Positions 52,617 to 63,073 of a stretch of 64,000 bases of DNA are shown in pieces (within the stretch, counting starts at the first letter, position 1; the number at the start of each line of letters is the position of its first letter). This DNA is from Raphanus sativus. Its lineage: Eukaryota; Streptophyta; Magnoliopsida; Brassicales; Brassicaceae. The notes beneath the pieces were generated by a model that was not told where the DNA came from, made no database searches, and saw nothing but the letters and a program-made list of their open reading frames with translations. The translations under genes and the position numbers were made by a program. The stretch is taken from assembly GCF_000801105.2 (NCBI RefSeq), contig NC_079512.1, positions 23,701,848-23,765,847 on the forward strand, given 5' to 3'.

Positions 52617-53760
52617 CTCTATCGAGGATTAAATCCAGGGACTTGGCCTGGTATTTCTTCTCCGACAGAGGTAGTCGGTACCGCAACACTAACAAGCAGA
52701 GCCGGACTACACCTTCAGGTTATTGGAAGATCACCGGAAAGACTGCGCAGGTTAAAGAGCGATCATCAGGGAGTCATCATTCGATCGGTTTTAAGAAGAC
52801 TTTGGTTTTCTTAACCGGGAAGAGTCCACATGGAGAGCGAACTAACTGGATAATGCATGAGTACTCCAACCTCTCCTCTCCCGAAGAAATTGTGCGTTCA
52901 ACTCTCTTTTTTTCTTTTGATGTTTATACTTTATTCGGATTAAAAAATGAGAAAAATGTCTTTTAAATCATCAACTTTCAAAATATTGAAATTTAAATAT
53001 TAAAAATATATTTTTAATAAATATAACACTAAAAATAAAATTTAAGATAAGACATAACTCAAACCAAAATATATAAGTTTTTCATTTTCTGAAAGGAAAA
53101 ATATATTATTTTCATTTATATTTTAAAAATAATTAGTTAACCTATTATTAATGGATTATTTAGTTGTAAAACTATTTTTTAAGAAAATAATGACAATAAA
53201 TTTTTATGTATTCACTATTTATTTTTAAAACATTGGTTCATATATATTCAAAAAAAAACTCACAACTTTAAAAGCTATTTTAGGTTTAGTGTTAGTTAAT
53301 TGACTAACTAAAATGATATATATGGCTAATTAAAGTTTATGATTAAAATGACTTGTGAATAAAAAATTATTATTTTTTATTTACCAAAAATTGGTGCTTT
53401 GTTTCAATTAAACTTGAACGTTAATGGGTTTTTTGGATTAAAAAATGATACTGATTTAAATGACAGTTTTCCTATAAAAAATCTGACAACAAAAATTCAT
53501 CTTCTTGTAACTTTGTCATTTGTGGATTGATTTTGCAGACGAGTCACGTGGTCTGCAAGGTGGAATACACAGGCCCGGCGGACTCATTGCAGATTGCAGG
53601 AGAATCTACAAGTGAGCGCACGGCGGAATCACTGCAGATTGCAGGAGAATCTACAAGTGAGCGCCCGGCGAAATCACTGCAGATTGCTAATGAAGATGGC
53701 TACTCCGACTCGTATTGGGAAGGTAATACAAATGAAGATTGGGACACCTACCTGGTTTAA
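52617..53760 (+). pseudogene. NAC-domain gene, 3' part only (subdomains C, D, E)
   Basis: Two exons, 52617-52891 and 53539-53760, join in frame. The first encodes LSRIKSRDLAWYFFSDRGSR, then TPSGYWKITGKTAQV and GFKKTLVFLTGKSPHGERTNWIMHEY, the NAC subdomains C and D that contact DNA. The second starts SHVVCKVEYTG (subdomain E), then a threefold SLQIAGESTSERxAE repeat and an acidic end DGYSDSYWEG...WDTYLV before TAA. The A/B exon that should precede is not upstream; a phase-compatible one lies downstream at 53851. So the reading frame has no start in this position. The NAC type resembles the small ANAC001/004/005-like group. No transmembrane tail. Confidence 0.8.
53575..53690 (+). repeat. 48-bp in-frame minisatellite in the NAC gene
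   Basis: The unit encoding SLQIAGESTSERxAE is present as two full copies plus a partial third (53584, 53632 and 53680 region). The inverted copy at 63.1-63.3 kb has the same number of units with a few substitutions. Confidence 0.75.
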
Positions 53761-53850
53761 CTAACCGATTCATATTATTATATGACTAATGCGTATATAT
53801 TTAGTTACTTTTAGTTTTAATACTATTTTCATCTATCTTTTACAATTCAG

Positions 53851-54008
53851 TGGATTTGATTGGACTCTTTACAAGGTTTTTAATGTTCGTCCGATGGATG
53901 ATGAACTTATCGAACACTACCTATTAAACCGACTCACTGGACAACTAGGACTTGTAGAAGCTATCGGAGACATCAAGGTTTACGACTTCGATCCATGGGA
54001 CTTACCGG
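53851..54008 (+). pseudogene. NAC-domain A/B exon, out of order
   Basis: Starts after a splice acceptor (TTCAG, 53850) and ends at a GT donor after DPWDLP. It encodes VFNVRPMDDELIEHYLLNRL then LGLVEAIGDIKVYDFDPWDLP, the NAC subdomains A and B, and is intact in frame. The donor phase (one base) is exactly what the C/D exon at 52617 needs, but that exon is upstream, and none follows before the homology ends near 54180. The gene is therefore permuted or is the 5' remnant of a second tandem copy. Confidence 0.8.
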
Positions 54009-54180
54009 GTACGAATTTTCTACTTTATTTGTGTTTTGTCTTAAACGTCATCGATCGCATCCCACGAACGTCATTACTATTTAATATAAAATCAACAAAA
54101 GAGTTATATATACAATTTAGAAAAATATAAGAAAATTAAAAGCAAAAAAAAATGAAACAAAGTAAAAGTAAAAGAAAACA

Positions 54181-55554
54181 AGTGTATAATTATAATAATC
54201 TGGTGAAAATATTATAAAAACAATAATATGTATGTAATGATTTTTAACATTTTTCATCCATTCAATTTTACTGCAAGTAATATAAAGAACAAATCATTTT
54301 TGTATTATTTAGTTTAAATTTTACTAACAAAAGAATATTTTTTTTGAACACCAATAAAAAAGACTATATTTCTTTTTTTAAATTAGCCTTAGGCCCCTGT
54401 GAAGCTTCGCACGGCACTGGGTGTAACCTTAACGTACCGAAACACCATCCCTGTATCTACTCCTCATGCTTTCATCAATCTGAATTTCCAACCTTTTACT
54501 CACACCAGATTGGTGTAATCTGTTCCTTTGACCCAACTTGCAATACTCTTGCTGGATTAAGCAATCTTCAGATTTCAGAACCAAGAACTCGACTTAAGCA
54601 ATCGATTTCAATAAAAAGAGCATCCCATGCTCATCAATAATCCACAGATGTCGATCAAGAACTCCTCGCTTCCGCCTCTGATCTCGAGAACCCCCAATTC
54701 ATTTCCAGTTTCTTAACATCGTGCATTCATGAACCCTGTGAACAAACCGATCAATAGTATTAGAATCAGAAGAGGAGCTCGATAAGTAGACAGAAATAGA
54801 GAAAATGAAACATTGGCGTCCAATAAACTTATAAAAATATAGTTTTATAAGTTAAGAAAAAAATTAGATAAAAAACATGCTTTCCGCCAAATTTAAATTA
54901 GATTAGAAGTTGTGCTTAGAAAGCCTAGAATGATTTTTTGTTTTGTTGACAAATTTATTAACGTGTATATTTGTTCACTAATATATTTAGGCATGAATGG
55001 AGAGACTTATCCACTAATTAACTCATAATTTTTCTTATATATTAAGTTTTTGATTAAAACAATAAGTAACTAGAAAATAAACTAGTTGCATTCTAACCAA
55101 TACGTAACAAGAATAAAAGACTAGTAGGACCCATTTTTTTCTCGATTTGTTGCACTTATTTTTCCATTAGCCGCCAAATCAGGGCTTGGTTTGTCCTGCG
55201 AACACCAAACCACCACGCCCTCCTTTGTCATTGGCCGTGTTCGAAAACGCGGAGTCGCCGGCTGGACGCTCGGCGGGTCTAGGCCTTGGCCATTTCACCA
55301 CAATCGGCGAGCAAATCGGAGATACCCAAAAAAAAATTTGAATTCTGAAAGTTGATGTTTACATGGAACATCTACGTATTTCATACATAAGTAAGACGAA
55401 AACCACACAACAGTTTGATGGTTAGATATGTAGTAAATATAATTACATAACATAAGAATTGAAATTTTGAATTATGGATAAAATGATAGTAGTTTTACGA
55501 ATAACTAACTATAAATTTAGTTAATGTAATAGGAAAATAAAATTAATATAACGT
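54181..55554. other. Segment present in the left inverted arm only
   Basis: Contains a hAT-like terminus (AGGCCCCTGTGAAGC...GCACGGCACTG, about 54391-54420, like the element at 3481) without a visible partner. A GC-richer transcript-like block covers 54420-54800, and another GC-rich block covers 55150-55310. The ORF at 54344-54640 has no recognised family. Probably nested transposon insertions. Confidence 0.4.
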
Positions 55555-55926
55555 TAAATAACAAAGAATTGTGCGTCAAAATTTTGATAATTATAAAATA
55601 TCGTAGAAGTGTTAGAATTTTATTATAATAAGATTTTAACTATTATATTAAAAATTATTTTTAGAAATTAGAAAATCCACAATTCTTATATCTTTTTGTA
55701 GTTCAAGGCAAATATATCGTATTACAACAAAAGTGTTTTGTTTCATAGATTTTTTGGACCATTTTTTAGAAAGTCATGACTTAAATTGCTCACAGAACAT
55801 GTTAATTATCAGAAAGATGTACTAGAAAAAAGACAAGACAGAAGTAAATCAAGAAAACTTCTCAAACTAATATTTTTTTTGAAGAAAACTTAAACTAATA
55901 TCTGTATGTTACGAACTAATTTATAA

Positions 55927-55960
55927 CTAGATCTTGACCCGTGCGACCGCACGGATATTT
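55927..55960 (-). mobile_element. 3' terminus of a minus-strand Helitron
   Basis: On the minus strand: a perfect 7-bp hairpin CCGTGCG-GT-CGCACGG (55939-55954 on the plus strand), then CTAG ending at 55927, followed by T. The element should extend to the right; its 5' end was not found before the TRF4/5-like gene at 57542. Confidence 0.65.
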
Positions 55961-57541
55961 ATTTTCTGTTTTTAGTTTTTTTTTTATTAAATGATGTATT
56001 TGTAATATTTGATAATAAATTTTTACCAAAAACTAATTTTTGCAGTTATAACAAAAATTAAAATTTTGATAAAATATTCTTATATAAATTCAGTTATCCT
56101 AATTAAAATAGTATAGGTGTGGGTCATAATGTTATAAATAATATAAATTCCAAATATTTGGAATTTATATTAATATAAATTTGTTAAAAATAATCACACT
56201 CGGTATTTAATTTTAAATCTTAATTTGGATGTACTAAATGTTATATTTGTAAATGTAATCATATTAAATTAAGTAATTTTATATTTTTGCGTTTAACGTA
56301 AAATGTATCACCGACACTGGAGATCACCTAAACAAATCTAACATTTATATGATTAGATGTATGTGTAAGATATATAACAAACAAAGTTGTTAAATGATAA
56401 GTATGAAAATACACAATATGGTTAGTATACTATTAAACATGATACGTTACTTATAAAATTTGTAAGAATAAATAATTGTTAGACTTTTAACAAATTTTGT
56501 GACATATAAAAATTAAGATTATAATTTGTAAGAAAATGAAATGTAATATAATATATATTTGATCTAACTGCTAATTCATTATAAATGGGCTTACGTGTTC
56601 AATAATTTTCAGATTTGATTTTGACAATTAGTTTTCATAATTACTGTAGACTAATGAGAAAATCAGTGGAAAATAATTTTTTGAAAATAAATAAAGTGAT
56701 TCAGTTTCTATATCTTGTAGTAGAGATGGGCGTTCGGATATTCATTCGGATTTGATTCAGGTCTCTTTGGGTTTTAGATTTTTGGGGTGAAATGTTTTAG
56801 CCTCATTCGGTATTTATAATTTTGGTTCATGTTCTGGTTCGGATAACTCATTTGAATTGTTTAAAAAAATTAAAATTCTTAAAATATAAAAGTAAAAATT
56901 TATATAACAAATAAATTTGAATAATGTATGGCAAAAACTTAAACTTAACATAAAAATTGTTTTGGTTCGAATATTAAAAGATAGTGATCTCCTACCATAT
57001 CATATGCGATTTTTATTATCATTAAATGTGGTAAATTTAGAATTAGGAAATGTATTTATTAAACTGAAAAGACAGCATTAATAAAATTATAAATAATTTC
57101 GAAATTGATTTAATAGAAAAAGAAAATTAAATTTTATATTAGGATAACATATTAACTCAACTGAAAAAAGCAACATTAAAATAGGTAACTTAATTTATAT
57201 TAGGACAACACATTAACTCAACTGGAAAAGACAAGCATTAAATTAGGTAGTTTAATTTAATTCTAAATACTGTGCAACTTGTAGGGTTAATCCATATGTG
57301 TACTTATGTTTTAATAAAGTAGATAATGTAAAAAACGAAACAGAGATAACTTAGCTTTTATTTGTTTTTGGTTAGTAAGTGATAAATGTGTTAATGTTTC
57401 TAAAGATAAATATGTAATATTTAAACTTTAGTAACTAAATTATTCAATAGTATCATATGTTAATTCGTTACAACAGTATTAGATATGTTTTTACCAAATT
57501 ATAATTCACACACTAAGCTGACGCTAGCTGCCAAGGTTTTT
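55961..57541. other. AT-rich DNA, probably Helitron interior, and gene 3' flank
   Basis: Includes a perfect 34-bp palindrome at 56139-56172 (centre CAAATATTTG). A GATGGGCGTTCGG hAT-like word lies at 56726-56738 with no visible partner end. A short direct repeat of TTAACTCAACTGRAAARR-type sequence occurs near 57152 and 57212. No gene. Confidence 0.4.
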
Positions 57542-60319
57542 TCACCATCGGCTTGTTTCATGCTTCAACTTATTCTTCCGACGTCTTTTCTTTGAACTCG
57601 TTTCTGTTTCCTCTTCGTCAACCATCTTCCTCTTTCCCTTATTCTTCTTCTTTCGAGAAGACTCTTTACTTTTCTTACCAGGAGTGTCTACCACTGGAGT
57701 AGTATCCCCTCTTGGGAACGAGCCTTCTTCGTCTTCTTCTAGTTGCCAATTGCAGAACAGTCCTCCATTGCTTTTGCCGTTAGCTGACATTGGCAATGGC
57801 TCCCCAGCTCCGGGGAGCAAGCTGTTGAAAGTGACATCCCCGTTTTTACCACCTTTGCGCTCTAACAGAATCCTGTCTGGTCTGATTATTGTGCCGAGGA
57901 TGCTTCGGTTCGGTCCTAAGGCTAGAATAGCTTTCGTGTTTGTCAATGTAGACAAAGCCATTGAAAATGCTGATCGAATCTGTAAAAACAACCAGTCTTT
58001 ATTGAGCACATTGATAAAAGTATATGCTTTTATAAACAATAAAATAGAGAAGTGGACAGAACCTGAAAGTAGTTGAATGAGTTCTTGCCAATGTCATTCT
58101 CTGGTGTCTGATTACCCAAGAAAAATAAAAAAAAAGACCTAAGTCAATATTTTGTCTGTTACATTCTAAGGCTTGTGTTTATCCAAAACCAAAGCTCGAT
58201 AGCTGACCTGTGGATCCTCGATAGAGATGAGCCCTGGTCGGGCTGTGTTTAGAAAACTGGAGAAAAGAAAAAAAAGAAGAAGAGAAAGATGAAAAAACCC
58301 TTCCAAAGACACAAAAGGTAGAATCAAGTAACGTTGGTTTAGTTAGTTACCCTTTGTTGTACTTTGAAAAGAAAGAGCCACCCTTCTTGCAAGATACACC
58401 GACATCTGCCGTGTTTAGTTTTCGCCCGTAAAAGTCAAAGAATTTAACCTACAATTAGGAAAGATTTCAGGCAAAGCCAAGTACAATCAAAAGCTTTTCA
58501 TGTGGTAACGACAGAAACATACCAACAGAACTCCCAAGTTATGCTCAGGTGGGCTTCGACCATCTTTGAGGTACTGTTTCAGAAAAGAAAAAAAAACAAA
58601 AGATAATATTCTAAATCCAATTTAGAGATGTGTTTCATTTCTGGAGTGAATGTGAAATTCATGTAAATCACTTTTTACCTTGAGAAATGCAATGAGCATT
58701 GCTAGAAGTGCGTATGAACCAATTCCACCACTGTACACCTGAACAAAAAAACATTAAAAGACAATTTATTAAATACTTTGGGACAAATGAAGATGGATGA
58801 TGATAAAATATATATACTGACGAAAAAGAAGACTATATTTCCAAGACCTCATTGAGTTCTCTCTGCTGTAGAAATACTTTTAGAATTAGACATAATGGTC
58901 GTACAGGAGGCATCTTTAATACAGCATCCTGACAAAAAAAAAAATAATAATCATAAATTCACAACAAGACTAGATCCATCGGTGGATTAGAAACATACTA
59001 ATATCATCACAAACCTGTATAAACTCAGCTGCCTTTGGTCCATTCTCCATATCAAAACTGCGAAGCCAAATGCCAAACCTTAATAATTCATACTAACTAT
59101 CACACACAGTCAATTTGTTTAACTACAGAAGCTTTCTTTATCAAGCATGAATCTTGAAGCTTTTGTTGAGGATATATTCAATCGGGCTAAATATTCAGAT
59201 TGTCAGAGCAGACCAGTTCTGAAAGGGAAGCTAGCTAGTAGGTAAAAATAAAAACCTTAGATCAAATGAAATATTGCTTTTCTTCTCGACAAACTTGATA
59301 ATTGGTACACGAGCCCAAGCAATCACCTACACAAATCACAGAGCTAATTATGTATGAGACACACACGGTGGTCTCTCTGAGATTAATAGCATGTTAGTCG
59401 AAGATACCTTAATGTTCTTTGAAATCCCCCTTTGCGATAACGCTCTGGAGAGTGCTTTTAAACCTAGTTGAGGATTTGTGATTCCTGATTCCAGAATCAC
59501 CACCTTTGTATATACAGCCAAAATTAAAAAAAAAAATGAGTTAGAAACCTATTTATCTGGTCGATGAAATATACAGAAAACAAAACACTTACATCGATAT
59601 CACTTGTTGGAAGATAAAGCCCTGTCCTGTATGATCCGAAAACTTCTACCTAAAACAGAGCAAACAGAGTAAGTTTCGAACTAAAACGATACTCAAGAGA
59701 GAAAGCTTGATGCTTTTCAAGAAAAGGATGTACCTTGCAACTCGGCCAGATATACTGAATCACACTTCTCACACTATCCATCGCTTCATCACGCTGTGCT
59801 TTCTCCTCTCGAGTTGGTAACAGAAACTCGCAGAAGTCTACTATCTCTGACAACATCAAAGACCCAATACAGAGAAAGCTTTCAATACCAAAAAGAGATA
59901 AAAACAAAAAAATCTCAATTTTATTTTATTTTCGCGACATTACCTTTATGTAACTGAAGCATTGGGATCTTGGAACAGCTGTTCTCGTTAAACCAGTTAG
60001 TAGTCTCTAACCTCGGTTCTTCATCCTCAGCATCTTCTTTGTCTTTCTTCCTCTTTCTGCTCTTCTTTGATGTCACGACCACCGGAGTTACAAACCCGAC
60101 GTCGTTCTCGTTCGTCTCTGCATCGACGTCAAGTGAGAAGAAGTCGACCGTGTCTGATTCCACCGGCGCTGTATCGACGGTTGAGTCAGAGATCTCGTTG
60201 CGGAAAACAGAGTAGTTGTGAGAATCGTCGTGCGCTGATGGAGAGTGATTGGCATCAAGTGGAGGAAGAGCATCGTATAATACGAAAGCTGGAGCTTCCT
60301 TCTTAGCTTCAGTCTCCAT
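57542..60319 (-). CDS. TRF4/5-type non-canonical poly(A) polymerase; counterpart of At5g53770
   Basis: Thirteen exons on the minus strand join in frame to about 525 residues: 59944-60319, 59734-59846, 59593-59649, 59408-59503, 59256-59326, 59015-59057, 58848-58928, 58679-58738, 58523-58573, 58351-58448, 58208-58256, 58063-58107 and 57542-57979. Residues 1-125 are acidic with a KKSRKRKKDKE nuclear signal. The nucleotidyltransferase core has FGSYRTGLYLPTSDID (Asp180, Asp182) and a third acidic residue in SNISFDLSF (Asp236). The PAP-associated domain follows: MLIAFLKYL, then FFDFYGRKLN, and ISIEDPQTPENDIGKNSF. The tail is lysine-rich (KKKNKGKRK, SKKRRRKNKLK). In this family the enzyme adds short oligo(A) tails to aberrant nuclear RNA for exosome decay (TRAMP-like complex). 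All catalytic motifs are intact. Confidence 0.95.
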
Positions 60320-60531
60320 TGGAGATTTGATGGAAGCTGCTGAGTCTGAGGTTTAGGTCTTCGACGCCGCCGTGGAGGATACAGAACCGAAACAAAAATG
60401 TCCGAAGAGAAGAAGGAATATTTAATTTAATTTGGGGAAAATAAATAAAAAGATTTATGCATGAAAACCCTCTTCCAAACTTGCATAATGAGGAATTTTT
60501 GGACTTGTGACCTTTTTCATATATAAAACTA

Positions 60532-61324
60532 CTAGGTGATTTTTCCACGGATATAAATATTTATAAAATAAATATATTATAATAAATGATTGCTATATAC
60601 TTTTATTTTAAATTAATTTATACTTTCTCTGTATCACTATAAGTGATGTTTAAGGTTTTAGTACATAGATTAAGAAAATATTAACTTTTATAAAATTTAC
60701 ATTTGTTATATACAAATATCGCTAATGAGAATAATTCAACCAATAAAAAAAAGATAGCATTTTGTAATTGATCACACAATTCAAATGCTATTAAATTCTA
60801 CATAGAATAGTGAGAATATCAATTATTTTGGAACAAAAGAAAATTATTTAAACACCACTTAATGTGATACAGAAGGAGTAACTTTTATGCATAATTTATA
60901 TTTATAATATTACAAAACTTTAGTTAGACATATAGTTTTAGATATGTTATATCTAGTCGATTAAATTATCATCTAGATATATTGGATTACATTTATTTCT
61001 CTCAATTCAATTATATATTTTTATTCTAAATATATTAAAATTTTGATTAATTTTCTTATTTGCATTTAGGTTGATTAGTCGAGTCACTCATATTGTGAGT
61101 ATATTGAGTTATATATATTCTTTCAAATTGAAACTGAAATATAATTATTTTTATTTTTTATGGTTTACGTGGTCGGACTAATAAAATTAAGTATACATGC
61201 TCTGTTTAGAAAAAATACAATTGATAATTAATATATAATATATAAATATAATTAATTTAAATCAAATTAATTTTATTTATCTTTTAATGTGCATGTATGA
61301 TCATAATATTTATGAAATTATATG

Positions 61325-61366
<42 letters not shown>

Positions 61367-62495
61367 AAACGATGATCAATAGGAATTTACATACATAAGT
61401 AACTGATACATTTTTGAAAAAGTTCATGAACACATATCAATATTTAAAATACTTAAAATATTTTATAAATTCTAAATAATTAGATTTATTGAAAGGTAAA
61501 CTAAAATTTGTTTTAATAATCTAAAAATGAGAATTCATATTTACTTTGGTATTTTGATAATGGTTATATTAAACCCCACAAACATAAAACATAAAATTTA
61601 AAAGCAAATTTAATATTAGGAAAACATATAATTTTAATAATGAAAAATATAATATGTCTACCTCATTAAATTATATAGTGTTATGTTATTTAAAATATTT
61701 ATATTTATTTGATCAAAAGATGTTTATCGTTAAAATGATAGTTTTTCATATCTCTTAAAATAATCAGGAAAAATTGTGATTGAATTTAGAAATAATATTA
61801 TATAAGTAAAATATTATTTATAGATATTTTTTGCTGTAATTGAAAGATATTATAGTCAACGGAATATATGAAAAATAAATAAATATTTCAATAATACTAA
61901 CTTTAAACTATTTTTAGTCAATTAAACATATATCAGTTTATGTTACTTAATTATTTTATGTAATCATCTAAGAAATTAGATAGATATATCAAAATATTTC
62001 TATTACTTTGAAAAAATATATTCTGTATTCTTAAAATTATGTTTTAAAATAAATAATATTTCTTTTTCTAATATCAAGATTATCTTTCTGAAATTAGTTT
62101 TTATGAATTTACATTTTATACAGATATATATTTTTTTCATATAAGAAAAATAGATATAAATCAAGTATTTTATTACTTCAAAAGTATATTTTATGTTATT
62201 TAGAAATATTTTTTAAATAGAATATTCATATCTTGTTAAATTTTCTTTTTAATGAAATCATATTATATATACATATATTTTTGTTTTTAAATTCGATTTT
62301 TGAAATTTATAATTTTTTCCTTTTTAATATATATGTTATATGGAAAATTTTAAAAAGGAAACTAAATAAAAAACAATAATGGTATTTAAATGTAAAATTT
62401 TTAATTCATTAAAGGTATCAATGTAATCAATCACCGTAAGAGTTAACGTGAGCGCGATACGTAGGAAACTAACTTCTCAAATAATATTATAGAGA
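60532..62495 (-). mobile_element. Non-autonomous Helitron upstream of the TRF4/5-like gene
   Basis: On the minus strand the 5' end TCTCTATAATATTATTTGAG starts at 62495 after an A, and the 3' end CACCTAG ends at 60532 followed by T. The usual 3' hairpin is missing: ATATCCGTGG is present but its complement has apparently been lost, so the 3' end is less certain than the 5'. About 1.96 kb of AT-rich DNA, no Rep/helicase, with a nested Stowaway-like MITE and a (TA)n tract (61328-61358). Confidence 0.65.
60621..60880. mobile_element. Stowaway-like MITE nested in the Helitron
   Basis: The element (60623-60878) begins CTTTCTCTGTATCACTATAA and ends TGTGATACAGAAGGAG; TA flanks at 60621-60622 and 60879-60880. 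Confidence 0.65.
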
Positions 62496-62826
62496 TTTTG
62501 GATTTCTTAATAGAATGGTTAAAGTCCGATTTTAATAAAATTTTAACGTTTCTACAATATTTTATAGTTATCAACATTTGACGCACAATTCTTTTTTATT
62601 TTACCATTATATGTTTTTTTAGTATCCAAATTTGTTTTTGACATATATGTTTTCTTTTACATTTACTTTTACTTTGTTTCATATTTTTTTTGCTTTTAAT
62701 TTTCTTATATTTTTCTAAATTGTATATATAACTCTTTTGTTGATTTTATATTAAATAGTAATGCCGTTCGTGGGATGCGATCGATGACGTTTAAGACAAA
62801 ACACAAATAAAGTAGAAAATTCGTAC

Positions 62827-62983
62827 CCGGTAAGTCCATGGATCGAAGTCGTAAACCTTGACGTCTCCAATAGCTTCTACAAGTCCTAGTTGTCCAGTGA
62901 GTCGGTTTAATAGGTAGTGTTCGATAAGTTCATCATCCGTCGGACGAACATTAAAAACCTTGTAAAAAGTCCGATCAAATCCA
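62827..62983 (-). pseudogene. NAC A/B exon of the inverted copy, frameshifted
   Basis: Minus-strand exon matching 53851-54008, but 157 rather than 158 bases. One G is missing in the GATCCATGGACTTACC stretch near 62838-62842, so DPWDLP becomes DPWTYR and the frame is lost just before the splice donor. Upstream it keeps VFNVRPTDDELIEHYLLNRL. Confidence 0.85.
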
Positions 62984-63073
62984 CTGAATTGTAAAAGATA
63001 GATGAAAATAGTATTTAAACTAAAAGTAACTAAATATATACGCATTAGTCATATAATAATACGAATCGGTTAG

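Larger units (their letters stand above)
52838..54180. repeat. Left arm of a large inverted duplication
   Basis: By eye, the sequence from 52838 to about 54180 is near-identical to the reverse complement of 62650-64000, through exons, introns and intergenic DNA. The right arm leaves the window, so the duplication is longer than visible. The spacer is about 8.5 kb. A shorter block at about 55555-55650 pairs with 62510-62600, meaning that 54180-55555 is extra in the left arm or missing in the right. Confidence 0.9.

Noticed and set aside
54344..54640. 98-codon ORF with several Cys and His
   Set aside because: It overlaps a hAT terminus, lacks recognisable domains and is absent from the inverted arm.
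56726..57250. hAT element starting GATGGGCGTTCGG
   Set aside because: Only one end-like word was found, with no inverse partner and no 8-bp duplication.
59970..60306. Plus-strand Ser/Arg-rich ORFs
   Set aside because: They are antisense to exon 1 of the TRF4/5-like gene.
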